Source of the DNA: Platanthera guangdongensis
Taxonomy: Eukaryota; Streptophyta; Magnoliopsida; Asparagales; Orchidaceae
DNA length: 64,000 nt
Reading direction: 5' to 3'
Assembly: GCA_039583875.1 (NCBI GenBank)
Contig: CM077157.1
Span: 76,508,346 to 76,572,345, forward strand
Positions 31,457 through 40,573 of the stretch are shown here, in pieces. Each line of letters begins with the position of its first letter. Position 1 is the stretch's first letter. Below the pieces are notes generated by a model. The model saw only the letters and a program-made list of their open reading frames with translations. It was not told where the DNA came from and made no database searches. The translations under genes were made by a program, and so were the position numbers.

Positions 31457-32803
31457 GAGATGATTGATGGGATTCTGAGGAAGGACGGAAGGATTTGTAT
31501 ACCACAGTTCGGCAAACTCCGTGAGGAGTTGATGTTTGAGGCTCACTTCACAAAGTACTCCATTCACCCGGGTAGTACAAAGATGTACTTGGATATGAAG
31601 AAATCCTTTTGGTGGCCGGGGTTGAAGCGGGACGTAGCTTTGTATATGAATCGTTGCCAGACTTGCGCCTTGGTGAAGGCCGAGTGTCAGAATCCGGGCG
31701 GGTTCCTGAAGCCCCTTCCAATCCCTGAATGGAATTTTGATGACATCTCCATGGATTTTGTGCATGGTCTGCCTAGATCGCAGCAGGGTAATGATGCTAT
31801 TTGGGTGATCGTGGATCGCCTAACCAAGGTGGCTCACTTCATCCCAAATCGGAAAGAGGACAGCGTGGAGAAACTGGTGGAGTTGTATGTTCGCAACATT
31901 GTGCGACTGCACGGAATTCCTAAGAGCATAGTCAGTGATTGCGATGGACGGTTTACGTCCAAGGACTGGAGATTGGTTCAGAAGAGCTTGGGCACGAAGC
32001 TAAAGTTCAGTATGGCGTTCCATCCTCAAACTGATGGGCAAACTGAAAGAACGAACCGTACTATGGAGGATATGTTGAGAATGTGCGTTCTTGACTTCGG
32101 CAAGAAGTGGGAGGATCACCTCTTCATGGTGGAATTCGCATACAATAACAATTTTCAAGCAAGTATAAAAATGGCGCCATACGAAGCTTTGTATGGGAGG
32201 CGTTGTCGAACTCCAATGTCTTGGGCAGAGGCGGGAGACACCAAAATTTTGGGAAAGGAGGAGGTAACTGACGCTTGCGAGATGGTACGGACCATACAAG
32301 AGCGTATGAAGGTGGCGCAAGTCCGTCAAGCTAAATACTTTAATGCTCGTCACCGGAAGGTGGAGTTTGTGGTAGGCGATTGGGTATATTTTAAGATCAA
32401 ACCATTCAAAGGCGTCTCACGGATTCGCCGACTCAAGAAGTTGAGTCCAAGGTTTTTAAGGCCTTTTGAAGTTATCGAATGGGTGGGAGAAGCAGCCTAT
32501 CGGTTGGCGTTGTCCACGGATTTGAGTGAATTGCATGACGTCTTCCACGTCTCCGTTTTGAGGAAAGCCTTGGGGGAGGCTAGCATAGTGATTGAGCTGG
32601 CATCGGTGCCAATTGAGGAAGACTTGAGGACGCGAGTCCTTCCAATTACTATAGAGGATTCGGAGACTCGGCAGTTGCGGAATAAAGAAGTTAAACTCGT
32701 GAAAGTTCGATGGGACAACTGCGGTCGTGAGGAGTTCTCTTGGGAGCGAGAACAGGCCATGCTAGAAGATTATCCAGAACTCTTCATGTCAGGTACAAGT
32801 TAA
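31457..32803 (+). CDS. Integrase with C-terminal chromodomain, element G
   Basis: 447 uninterrupted codons from 31460. The H2C2 finger is HFTKYSIHPGSTKMY ... CQTCALVK (about 31545-31680). The core has ISMDFVHGLP, WVIVDRLTKVAHFIP, VSDCDGRFTS and HPQTDGQTERTNRTMEDML, supplying D, D and E. The GPY-like region leads into a chromodomain (about 32630-32790: VLPITIEDSETRQLRNKEVK, LVKVRWDN, EEFSWEREQAMLEDYPELF). Chromodomains of chromoviruses are thought to steer integration to marked heterochromatin. Intact in itself, but read only after a nonsense codon in this copy. Confidence 0.9.
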   Translation, partial: EMIDGILRKDGRICIPQFGKLREELMFEAHFTKYSIHPGSTKMYLDMKKSFWWPGLKRDVALYMNRCQTCALVKAECQNPGGFLKPLPIPEWNFDDISMDFVHGLPRSQQGNDAIWVIVDRLTKVAHFIPNRKEDSVEKLVELYVRNIVRLHGIPKSIVSDCDGRFTSKDWRLVQKSLGTKLKFSMAFHPQTDGQTERTNRTMEDMLRMCVLDFGKKWEDHLFMVEFAYNNNFQASIKMAPYEALYGRRCRTPMSWAEAGDTKILGKEEVTDACEMVRTIQERMKVAQVRQAKYFNARHRKVEFVVGDWVYFKIKPFKGVSRIRRLKKLSPRFLRPFEVIEWVGEAAYRLALSTDLSELHDVFHVSVLRKALGEASIVIELASVPIEEDLRTRVLPITIEDSETRQLRNKEVKLVKVRWDNCGREEFSWEREQAMLEDYPELFMSGTS

Positions 32804-32848
32804 GATTTGTACCCTTTTGTTTTGTAATTTCGGGACGAAATTCTGTTA

Positions 32849-32861
32849 AGTGGGGGAGAGT
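32849..32861 (+). other. Polypurine tract of G
   Basis: AGTGGGGGAGAGT immediately before the LTR start TGTAACACCC at 32862. Confidence 0.85.
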
Positions 32862-35545
32862 TGTAACACCCTAGTTTTGCAAGAGGGTCAGTTTGCAGTT
32901 CTGGAAATTTTTTTGGGTTTCTGGCGGGAGGCACACGGCCTGCGACACAGGCGTGTCGCAGGGCGTGTCGAGGCCATGTCGACACTCGGCCCAAGTGTCG
33001 ACACTTTCGCTCGACAATGTGTCGAGAGTCGGGCACACGGCCTGCGACACGGGCGTGTCGCAGGGCGTGTCAAGGCCGTGTCGACACGCGGCCCAAGTGT
33101 CGACACTTTCGCTCGACAATGTGTCGAGAGTCGGGCACACGGCCTGCGACACGGGCGTGTCGCAGGGCGTGTCGAGGCCGTGTCGACATTCGGCCCAAGT
33201 GTCGACACTTTCGCTCGACATTGTGTCGAGAGTAGGGCTCACGGCCTGCGACACGGGCGTGTCGCAAGGAGTGTCGAGTCCGTGTCGACACTCGGCCCGG
33301 GGTGTCGACACTTTTGCTCGACGAGTGTCGAGACTGGGGCACACGGCCTGTGACACGGGCGTGTCACAGGGCGTGTCCCGCTTGGTCGACGATTTTCGCT
33401 CGACGTTTTTCCGCGGTGTCGACACAAAGCCTGTCGACGGGTGTCGAGACTTGGCACACGGCTTGGGACACGGGCGTGTCCCAGGCCGTGTCACCTCTCG
33501 GTTTGGTTTCGGGGCCGTGTCGATGGAGGCACACGGCCGGCCACACGGCTGTGTCACTGGGGACACGGGCGTGTCAGATAGAACACGGGCGTGTCGGATG
33601 CCCGTGTGCTGTTCCAGGCGCGTCGATTTGAGACGGCGAACGAGGCACACGGCCCTGGACACGGGCGTGTGCCAGGCCGTGTTCGGCCCAGGTCTTTTAT
33701 TTTCTAGGCGGATCGTGGCCATTCTTTCCCAGATTTTAGGATCTGACGGTTCAGGACTGTTCTTGGGAAGTTAAATCCGAGAATAGGGTTGAAAACTCTC
33801 ATTCTTCTCCAAGCTTTCTCTTGCTAAAGATCTAGAGAGAAGTGAGAACAAGGAAGAAGGAGGAGAGTTTGGGCTGTAGGAGGGGTTTCGGTGCTCCAAA
33901 TCGCGAGACGAGTCCAGATCCATGGAGCTTAGATCGTTGCGAAGGTTTTCTTCCGGCTATTTTGCCATAGCAAGGAAGAGGAGTCGGAAGGTAACGACAC
34001 TTCTCCTCTCGGTGTTAGGATGCATGTCTTAGCATCATTTATTTTTTTCTTTCTAGTTTTTGGGGCACCAAACTCTCAAATGAGAGGGGTTTTGGTTTGC
34101 CAAGGTTCAAGAGGAACCTCCGGGTTGATTGAGTCCGTCCCCGACATATTTTTGCATTAGAGATCCGCTCCGTTAGTGGATTAGGCATGGTGGGTGAATC
34201 CGTTGTCGTGACCGTTAGTCCGACTCGGTGATGTTGCATAAAAACATTAAGGATTCGTAGAGATTCCATTGCGGCAAGATGCCATTTGTGATGTGGTGAT
34301 GTTTCCCCTTTTTCTCGAGTGAGTACGTGTAGTCGGAACCGGACAAGGTTAGATCCTCATGGCGGTAGATGTTTTCCTTGGTGGACAAGGTTAGCTCCGC
34401 ATGAGTTGGAGATGATTTCCTTGGTGCGCGGACACGCTGCAGTACAAATGAGAGACTAGGGTGGATTTGTCTTGGTTTGTGTTGTGCCAAGGCGTGGCTA
34501 TGTCTCCGTGGTCGGCTGGCTATCCCATGATGTTCACGTCATGTGTGGAGAGTGTCCCGGCGAGACTAGTCCCCTTCTGTGTGACTGACAAGAATGCCAA
34601 GCATGGGGACAAACTCGGGCAATGAGGCCATGAGCGGGTGGGGTCCGGCAAAGCTTCTTAGAATCGGTCAGTTTTTTGTTTGTTGGAATCCTGACATGAG
34701 ACGTCAGAGCTTGTAGGCAAGCCCGAGTTTAAGACCATGAGCGGGTAGGGCCTTGATAAGAGTTCCATGGGGCGGCCTGTGAGCCGTTGGGTGAAATGAT
34801 GACCCCTTTGTTTGTGGCTTTATGCCAATGGGGAATCGATGAGAACCCATATGATGTGATGATGTGCTAGATGCATACGAGTTAGGGTGCCTTGGGTGAA
34901 ACCCAGGTTATTGCATACATGATTGCATAAGTAGGCCCCTTTTATATTATGCTCAACCAGTAGAGAACATGTATGATGTATGTGACATCCAAGCCTGTTT
35001 CCATAGTTGCTTTTCTTGTTTATGATTATTGCCTACGAAGTGCTAACTTGCAGGTTGGAGGGGTACCCCGGGGTCCGTTAGGGGCGGCCGGGAGGAGATG
35101 TGTTGTTGCACAGTTTGAGGTCAGCCTTTGCTGACCCACGTTACTAATAAATTTTTCAGGGCAAGGATCGCATGCATGAGCTAGCTCGCCGGTCAGAAAG
35201 GCCTAAGCCTCATGAAGTGTTTTTCTCTTTTTGTAGCCCTACTTGAGATGTTATGTTTGAGACTCTTGTTGTCCGGCTTGCATGCCAAGGTAGACTAGGA
35301 GTGCTAAGCACATTCATGATTGATGTATTATTTTCTTTTGGACACTTGATGTAAGGCCTTAAGGCCATTTGGTTTGCTCTTTAGTGGTGGATAACTTCTA
35401 GTCCTGTTTTGTTTCCGCTGTGTTGTGCAAAGTGTTTTGAGTGTGGGTAGCTATATCAACTTTTAATACTAAAGCTGTGGCGTCCGTATGTTGTGGGGCC
35501 CCGGCCGGACCCATATTATATGCTCAATACAGGGGAGGTGTTACA
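32862..35545 (+). repeat. 3' LTR of element G (2684 bp)
   Basis: Begins TGTAACACCC and ends GGTGTTACA, a typical Tekay-type terminal inverted pair. The palindrome array fills 32930-33690. Directly after it comes a core shared with LTRs K and K2 (GGATCGTGGCC ... GATCTGACGG, about 33710-33745). A distinct TATA box is not evident. 33800-35545 is non-coding, with GC-poor R/U5 sequence. Confidence 0.88.
32930..33690. repeat. 102-bp tandem hairpin array in LTR G
   Basis: Units start with GCACACGGCC at 32931, 33033, 33135, 33237 and 33339 (period exactly 102), then at 33454, 33529 and about 33633 with less regular spacing. Each has a hairpin CCTnnnACACG-GG-CGTGTnnnAGG (11-bp arms, variable bases paired) followed by one or two copies of GTGTCGACAC or near variants and CGCTCGACAATGTGTCGAG. 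Because 102 is a multiple of three and stops are lacking, several long meaningless open frames arise on both strands. Confidence 0.95.
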
Positions 35546-35841
35546 TAGTTCCTCTCGTGCACCTTCAGCTATCTCGAGCCATACGCTATCACACTTCCAT
35601 GCTGCAGTAGCACGCAACCAAAACCACTGCAGATTGAACTCTTGATTCCCAATGTGAATCTTAACACCGCAGATTTTATCCGCACGCATCGAACACCCAT
35701 TCAATAACAAAACATCCAACTTCTCCTTCGCCACCGAAGAAGGTACTCCGATGCGCGATATGAACCCTTCGGACAAGAAGGAGTGTGAAGCTCCAGAATC
35801 AAAGAGTGCTCTCACCGGAAACTCAGAAATCAAAACAAATC
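35546..35841 (-). pseudogene. Protease of element H, truncated by LTR G
   Basis: Reads FVLISEFPVRALFDSGASHSFLSEGFISRIGVPSS with catalytic DSGA at about 35797-35808, then the flap-like NGCSMRADKICGVKIHIGNQEF. A stop follows near 35550 just at the junction with LTR G, so the protein lacks the C-terminal lobe. It is out of frame with gag unless the 77-nt segment upstream is removed. Confidence 0.8.
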
Positions 35842-35918
35842 CTAAACAAGCAGTGGTAAGGTAACATACGCATAACAAGTATTTAAAGAAACTTAACTTG
35901 CTACAAATTAAACCGTAC
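35842..35918 (-). other. Proposed 77-nt spliceosomal intron between gag and protease of H
   Basis: On the minus strand, donor ACAG|GTACGG at 35919/35918 and acceptor GTTTAG|GA at 35842/35841. The segment is 77 nt, T-rich and has an in-frame TAA four codons in. Its removal puts VVTG in frame with FVLIS of protease, exactly as in element G. The interiors of the two segments look largely unrelated while the flanking exons are clearly homologous, the pattern expected of a true intron. Confidence 0.75.
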
Positions 35919-37065
35919 CTGTCACCACAACCACATGTTTGATGGCCTCCTGTTGGCAAAGATTATAAACCCTTGGTTGAGCCGGAGCATAATGGGACGC
36001 GGTTGACTCCACCGCCTTGCCCTTCTCTTCATAAGTTGCTCGTGGCTTCCTCTCAAACTTGGGACGTCCGCTCCAATAGTCATGGGAAAAGTGCCCCGGC
36101 TTCTCACAAGTGAAACATGCACCCGGGGTACGACCCGTAGTCGCCCCAGAAGCACCAGAAGAGGGGGCTGGACCTGAAGTCCTAGCCTTCTTGTATAACC
36201 TTTGATAGCCAGACTTTGAAGTAGTCGGCATTTTGAACTCAGACTTCTTATCACCAAGGCTTTTCTTCGCTTGAACATTCTTCATGTCCCTCTCCAAGGA
36301 CCGAGCCGTATTGACCAGGGTCAAGAAACCCTGCGTCATAGGCCCCCAGAGTAGTTGCCTCAAGTCATCTCTGAAACCTTCATATAATTGATTCATCTTG
36401 CGCTCCTCATCCACGATGGTGGAGCTAGCGTACCGACCCAATCAGGTAAACTAGTGGAGATACTCATCCACTCTACTCTCTCCTTATACCAACCTCTGGA
36501 ACTCATTCTCCAAAGCTATCCTCTGAGTCAAAGGGAGGTACCTAGCCAAGAACAGTCTCGAGAACTCCTCCATCGAGATGTCTGTAAGTTGTCTTCCTAT
36601 CAAGAGATGCAGCTCCAAACCCTCCCACCATAGCCTAGCATCTCCATCCAACAGGAACGTAGCTATAGTGGTCATCTGCCACTCCTCCGTCTCAGTTACT
36701 ATCAAGACTCTCTTCACTCGGGAGAGCCAGTCTTCATCTTGAGATGGGGTTCCCAACCCCGAGAACACTGGACAATTAAAGCTCATAACGTGTTTGAGCT
36801 ATCTCTCGGTTTCCCTCCTTGGCACCAACGGCTCCACTACTACCTGCTCCACTCTTCTCGGCTCAACCTCTAGAAGACGTACTGGCTCCATCGCAGGAGC
36901 GAGCTGCTGCACATGCCTTGCAGGCTGCGCATTGATCATGGCAAACACTACTTCGGCCACCAATTGTATGGTCTCAGCCGATGGAGGTGTTGCAGAAGCA
37001 TCATTTGGTGCACTACTAGCCTCAAAAACTCGGCGTTCCGACGGCCCAGCACCGCTTCTGGTCAC
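35919..37065 (-). pseudogene. Gag of element H with nonsense codons
   Basis: One frame from ATG 37065 to the donor site. N-terminal 88 codons (MTRSGAGPSERRVFEASSAP...), a stop near 36797, the gag core LTDISMEEFSRLFLARYLPLTQRIALENEFQRLV (36484-36600), three stops at 36480-36442, then LGRYASSTIVDEERKMNQLYEGFRDDLRQLL and the knuckle CFTCEKPGHFSHDYW (about 36120-36080), with the final Cys replaced by Tyr. The stops look like C-to-T changes; no frameshift is needed. Confidence 0.8.
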
Positions 37066-37271
37066 CTATAGTGGTACAAAACACCGTTAAGCGACCAAAC
37101 AAAATTACAAAACACAATCATAGGAATGCGCAGGTTCCTCAAACACGTATATTTTTCATTCCTAAGTGGACATTCATGGGTTCTTTTACTGTTATAACGA
37201 TGACGCACACATATGTGCTCACCACCCCTTAAAAGAATTCGCCGACGAATTCATTTTAAGCCTGATCGAAA
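37066..37271 (-). other. Leader of element H, gene-free
   Basis: AT-rich sequence between the gag start and the primer site. Nothing else seen. Confidence 0.5.
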
Positions 37272-37288
37272 CCAGTAGTCTGATACTA
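37272..37288 (-). other. Decayed primer binding site of H
   Basis: Minus TAGTATCAGACTACTGG, three bases from the LTR end at 37292. It resembles TGGTATCAGAGC with substitutions. Confidence 0.6.
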
Positions 37289-37291
37289 AAT

Positions 37292-37415
37292 TGTAACACC
37301 CCCTATCCATCGCATAACATATAGCAGTAGGTCCGGCCGGGGTCCGACGCCATATACCACAGACAGAATGGGTGGTTACTCAATGGAAACCATCCAACCA
37401 ATCCAACATCCGAGT
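37292..37415 (-). repeat. 5' LTR end fragment of H (K family)
   Basis: 124 bases that match, in reverse, the last ~120 bases of LTR K (48438-48560), including GGATAGGGGGTGTTACA. The rest of this LTR is missing. A forward-facing K LTR starts at the very next base (37416). Confidence 0.8.
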
Positions 37416-37449
37416 TGTAACTCCCCGAATCTCAAAAGAGCGACGGGAG

Positions 37450-37454
37450 GCGTT
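37450..37454. repeat. Target site duplication of I, left copy (GCGTT)
   Basis: GCGTT directly before the left LTR of I; it matches 46263-46267 after the right LTR. K2 (about 55355) has the same site uninterrupted with one GCGTT. Confidence 0.95.
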
Positions 37455-38204
37455 TGTTGGATCCGGAGGCCAACCTTAGAGGGGGGGGAGGTGAATAAGG
37501 TTTTATAAATTTCGCTTGAATAAACGGAATCTTAACGTAAACCACACCACAAGTGAAGATTTTAAACACAAGTATTAAATTCAATAACAATCAATTTCAT
37601 ACAAGTACAAGATGAATGTTTTACAGTACGATCTTCATGACGTCGAAGATCAAAGACGAAGAGAAGAAAACTTTGGGTTTTCTATACCGACCCAAAACCC
37701 GGACCGGTTGGCTCTCTCACTTTCTCCCCGAAAGGTCTTAGAGCCGCTCTTCACCTCCACACCCGGAAGGGTCTTAGAGCACCGCTAGATCCCCGATCTA
37801 GACGCCCCAAATCCCGGGACGATTTTCCACGGAATCCAACCCGGATCCCGACGACCTTCCCCGGTCGATTTCCCTTACCACTTACAACAATAGAAGAAGA
37901 AAAAGATACAAAAAGAGATTACAAAATATATTCGTTAAAGTTTAGGTTCTCCCTCTTGAGAAGTTCTCCGGATAGATCTACGGCCGGTGCTTGTGATCTT
38001 CGATGGAAAGCACCCGGTCGCTAGACGTAGACGATGCGAAGCCTTGATCGCCGGAGTTCTTCGATCTCGAACGGGAGGAAGAAGCCTTGCTTTTTCTTTG
38101 ACGAAGACGAGTAGAACGGACGTAGGAAGACGGCCGAACTTAGTATTCCTGGAGCACTTCGTCAATAATCTCTGGAGGCTTAGGTCTTGAGGAAACGGCG
38201 CTGC

Positions 38205-38213
38205 TTTTTATAC
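38205..38213 (-). promoter_or_regulatory. TATA box of 3' LTR of I
   Basis: Minus strand TATAAAAAG; the hairpin array starts about 18 bases upstream. The same box is at about 45586-45578 in the 5' LTR, where it should drive element transcription. Confidence 0.8.
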
Positions 38214-38230
38214 GTCTTGGAGAAAATAGA

Positions 38231-38760
38231 CTACCGCCTGCGATAACTCTATCGCCGGGCGGTAGGTTCGCGCGTAACGCCTGCCAGCTGTCTCCACACG
38301 TCTCCCGAAACGGCAACTATAACTGCTCATTAAGGAAACTGCCGTTTCAAGAGAGCTATCGCCGGGCGGTAATGGTTACCGCGTAACGCCTGCCAGCTGT
38401 CTCCACACGTCTCCCGAAACGGCAACTATAGCTGCTCATTAAGGAAACTGCCGTTTCAAGAGAACTATCGCCGGGCGGTAAAGGTTACCGCGCCCAGTCA
38501 GAGCGATAGCGCCATTTCGCCAAATAATTCTACCGCCTGCGATAAGACTATCGCCTGAGCGGTAGGTACCATCGTCGACGATCGTCCCCTCGATGCACGT
38601 CGACCGGATACCGCCGGCGGTAGCGTCCTGTCGCCGGGCGGTAGCTTTTGATTGTCGACGATCCTTCCTTAGCTGATAAATGGGCTGTCGACCATCGAAC
38701 CGATATGCGTCGATCGAGATGGTTACCGCGCTGCGATAAGGTTGTCGCCGGGCGGTAGTA
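38231..38760. repeat. CTACCGCC/GGCGGTAG and GTCGACGAT hairpin array, 3' LTR of I
   Basis: Starts with an 8-bp-arm hairpin (CTACCGCC ... GGCGGTAG, inner arms CGATA/TATCG). A 119-bp unit is then duplicated in tandem (about 38258-38490), each copy ending in ATCGCCGGGCGGTAA. Palindromes such as ATCGTCGACGAT and more GCCGGGCGGTAG follow. Confidence 0.92.
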
Positions 38761-38889
38761 ACCTTTTGAAGCTCTTCTCCTTTCCTTTCACCTATCAGCC
38801 TGCACACTCTATCACACAACCAATCTCATCAAATACAAGCAGGGAGTTGATATTCTCAAACCTAAGGAGTGTGAAACCATGTTCCAACA

Positions 38890-38903
38890 AACTCCCCCTT
38901 TTG
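38890..38903 (-). other. Polypurine tract of I
   Basis: Minus AAAAGGGGGAGTT next to the 3' LTR, preceded by the fold TTGATATTATCAA. The same 20-base motif recurs at about 39208-39229. Confidence 0.85.
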
Positions 38904-40573
38904 ATAATATCAATCCCGTTCATGATAAACCAAAATCAAGTAGATAGAGTGCCAGAATAGATGTATGTAGCAACGTAGAACAGTATAAAGTAGAGTATCC
39001 GAGTAAAATGAACGTAGAACAGTATAAAGTAGAGTATCAGAGTAAAATGATATTGAACAAATAAGCAATACACACCTATATCGATCCCGTTCAATCCTGT
39101 TCTATCCTACTACATACTCCCCCTATCGGTGGGACGCTCCCCCTATCTATGAGCACACACACACCTCAATACGCTCCCCCTATCATGAACACTACCTCCA
39201 ATACCTTCTCCCCCTTTGATAATATCAAAAGAATGGGCGAGGCCAACCGACCAAGGAGGATGAAAATTGTAGGCGAGAGATAACGTAATATAGACCTACA
39301 AAGCACTTGAAATCAGAGAATTGTAAAACAGGGTCAAAATCAGGAGCAAACGCTAATCAGAGTGAAGAAAATGGACTATATGCACGAGACATAGCACACA
39401 TCAAGTATGACATGAATGTTTGCAGGGTTTAGATAAATAGAGAGAAAAATAGGCAAACACAAATATCGTCATGAGAGAAAAAAAATGTGCCAGTACGTAT
39501 TGTGCGAAAAGCATCGAATGTAGTTGAGGTCCAATTCTTATGCGCGGAAGATTTAAATAAGATAATGACATGTGCACGTGTAGCACCAAGAGACAAAACA
39601 TTCAATAGAGATATCAGGCAGACATGTTTTATATCAAGCAAACTAACGATGCTAACACCAAAGAGATATAGTGAAAAATCACGTCACATGACATAGTGCG
39701 GCAAAAAGAAATTAAATCAAGGGCACAAATCATAAAGTGTAGTCCATGCACAAGATCGAAACGACTTTGTAATCCAAGGTGCTCACCCTCACAACGCTTA
39801 TGAAGACTTATCAGGAGGGATGAGTAGTGCTTGGGGGGTCTGTAAGCGGGATGTGATGGCCATCATTTTATTTTGGAGTTAGGCCATCAACTTTATACAT
39901 AATCAAAGCAGAACAAGACCCCAAGTCAATCGAAATCTACCCACATAGGTAGATCCACTTTAACTTGTTTACATTGGACATATGCCTTTCTAGTTTTGGC
40001 CCAAAAATTTAATTAGCATAGACACGCGCAATTTGATTTCATGACATTGATTGTTCAAGATATATCAGATATGTTAAAGTTAGTGTCACGATTTATAGCA
40101 TGTCAGCTTATTATCTCAGGTTGAGTGCATGATCAAGTGGTGTGTGAGAGGTGTAATCATTATCGTAAATAAATCCTCACACATACTTAGAGGCATAGAC
40201 AACGTACACCCACATTAATTTTCGCACTCAATAGCTAGACAAAAATTTAACTTCGCTCATCATGACAGGATACCAATGTGCCGTACAAATTGACAAAAAG
40301 ATTAGCAAACATTGTATATACTTGAAAATATACCACGACTCGGTCATATGAGCCCCAAACCAACTAGTCAGTTTTTTTTTTGAATTTTTGAAAACAGTTT
40401 TAGCCACAACCAGGGAACAACCAAAAACAACACGAGCAGGGAAAAAAAACGAACAGTACATATGTTTTTTTTTTTGTTTTTCTTTTTGTTTTTGGTGTTA
40501 CAACTTTGAACAGAACAAACATGAAACCAAAAAAAAACAAAACTACAAACACAAGAAACAAATATAACAAAAA
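38904..40573 (-). other. 1.7-kb non-coding 3' region of element I
   Basis: No coding frame of note. It holds a 39-bp perfect-looking tandem repeat (38972-39010, 39011-39049), four additional polypurine-like blocks (39117-39229), and A/T-rich DNA with T runs near 40370 and 40465. Such a region normally houses ORF3 in SIRE elements; here none is recognisable. Confidence 0.7.

Larger units (their letters stand above)
28691..35545 (+). mobile_element. Ty3/gypsy chromovirus G (Tekay/Del-like), 5' truncated
   Basis: Gag (partial), proposed intron, protease, RT, RNase H, integrase with chromodomain, polypurine tract and a 2684-bp 3' LTR. The C-terminal chromodomain and the LTR start TGTAACACCC fit the Tekay/Del branch. 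It carries two frameshifts (about 29880, 30668) and two in-frame stops (30492, 31454). The right flank is protease of element H on the opposite strand, so G appears to have inserted into H. Confidence 0.85.
35546..37415 (-). mobile_element. Ty3/gypsy chromovirus H (Tekay/Del-like), gag-protease remnant
   Basis: Minus strand: LTR end (37415-37292), decayed primer site, gag, proposed intron, and protease cut at 35545 by LTR G. The LTR end matches the end of LTR K in reverse, so H belongs to the K family. Everything downstream of protease is missing in the window. Confidence 0.8.
37455..38889 (-). repeat. 3' LTR of element I
   Basis: TGTTGG...CCAACA ends, 1435 bp. In transcription direction (right to left): U3 with hairpin array 38760-38231, TATAAAAAG at 38213-38205, R/U5 with the C-run at about 37483-37490. 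Compared with the 5' LTR it keeps the CG or CNG form at the sites that differ. Confidence 0.95.

Noticed and set aside
32871..33774. Long open frames (over 280 codons) on both strands in the LTR G array
   Set aside because: They arise from a 102-bp palindromic tandem repeat lacking stops; no domain, no start context, and frames mirror each other on both strands.
38904..40573. A hidden third ORF in element I
   Set aside because: Only short frames under ~80 codons, no similarity to the ORF3 of A or B, and the region is rich in polypurine blocks and A/T runs.
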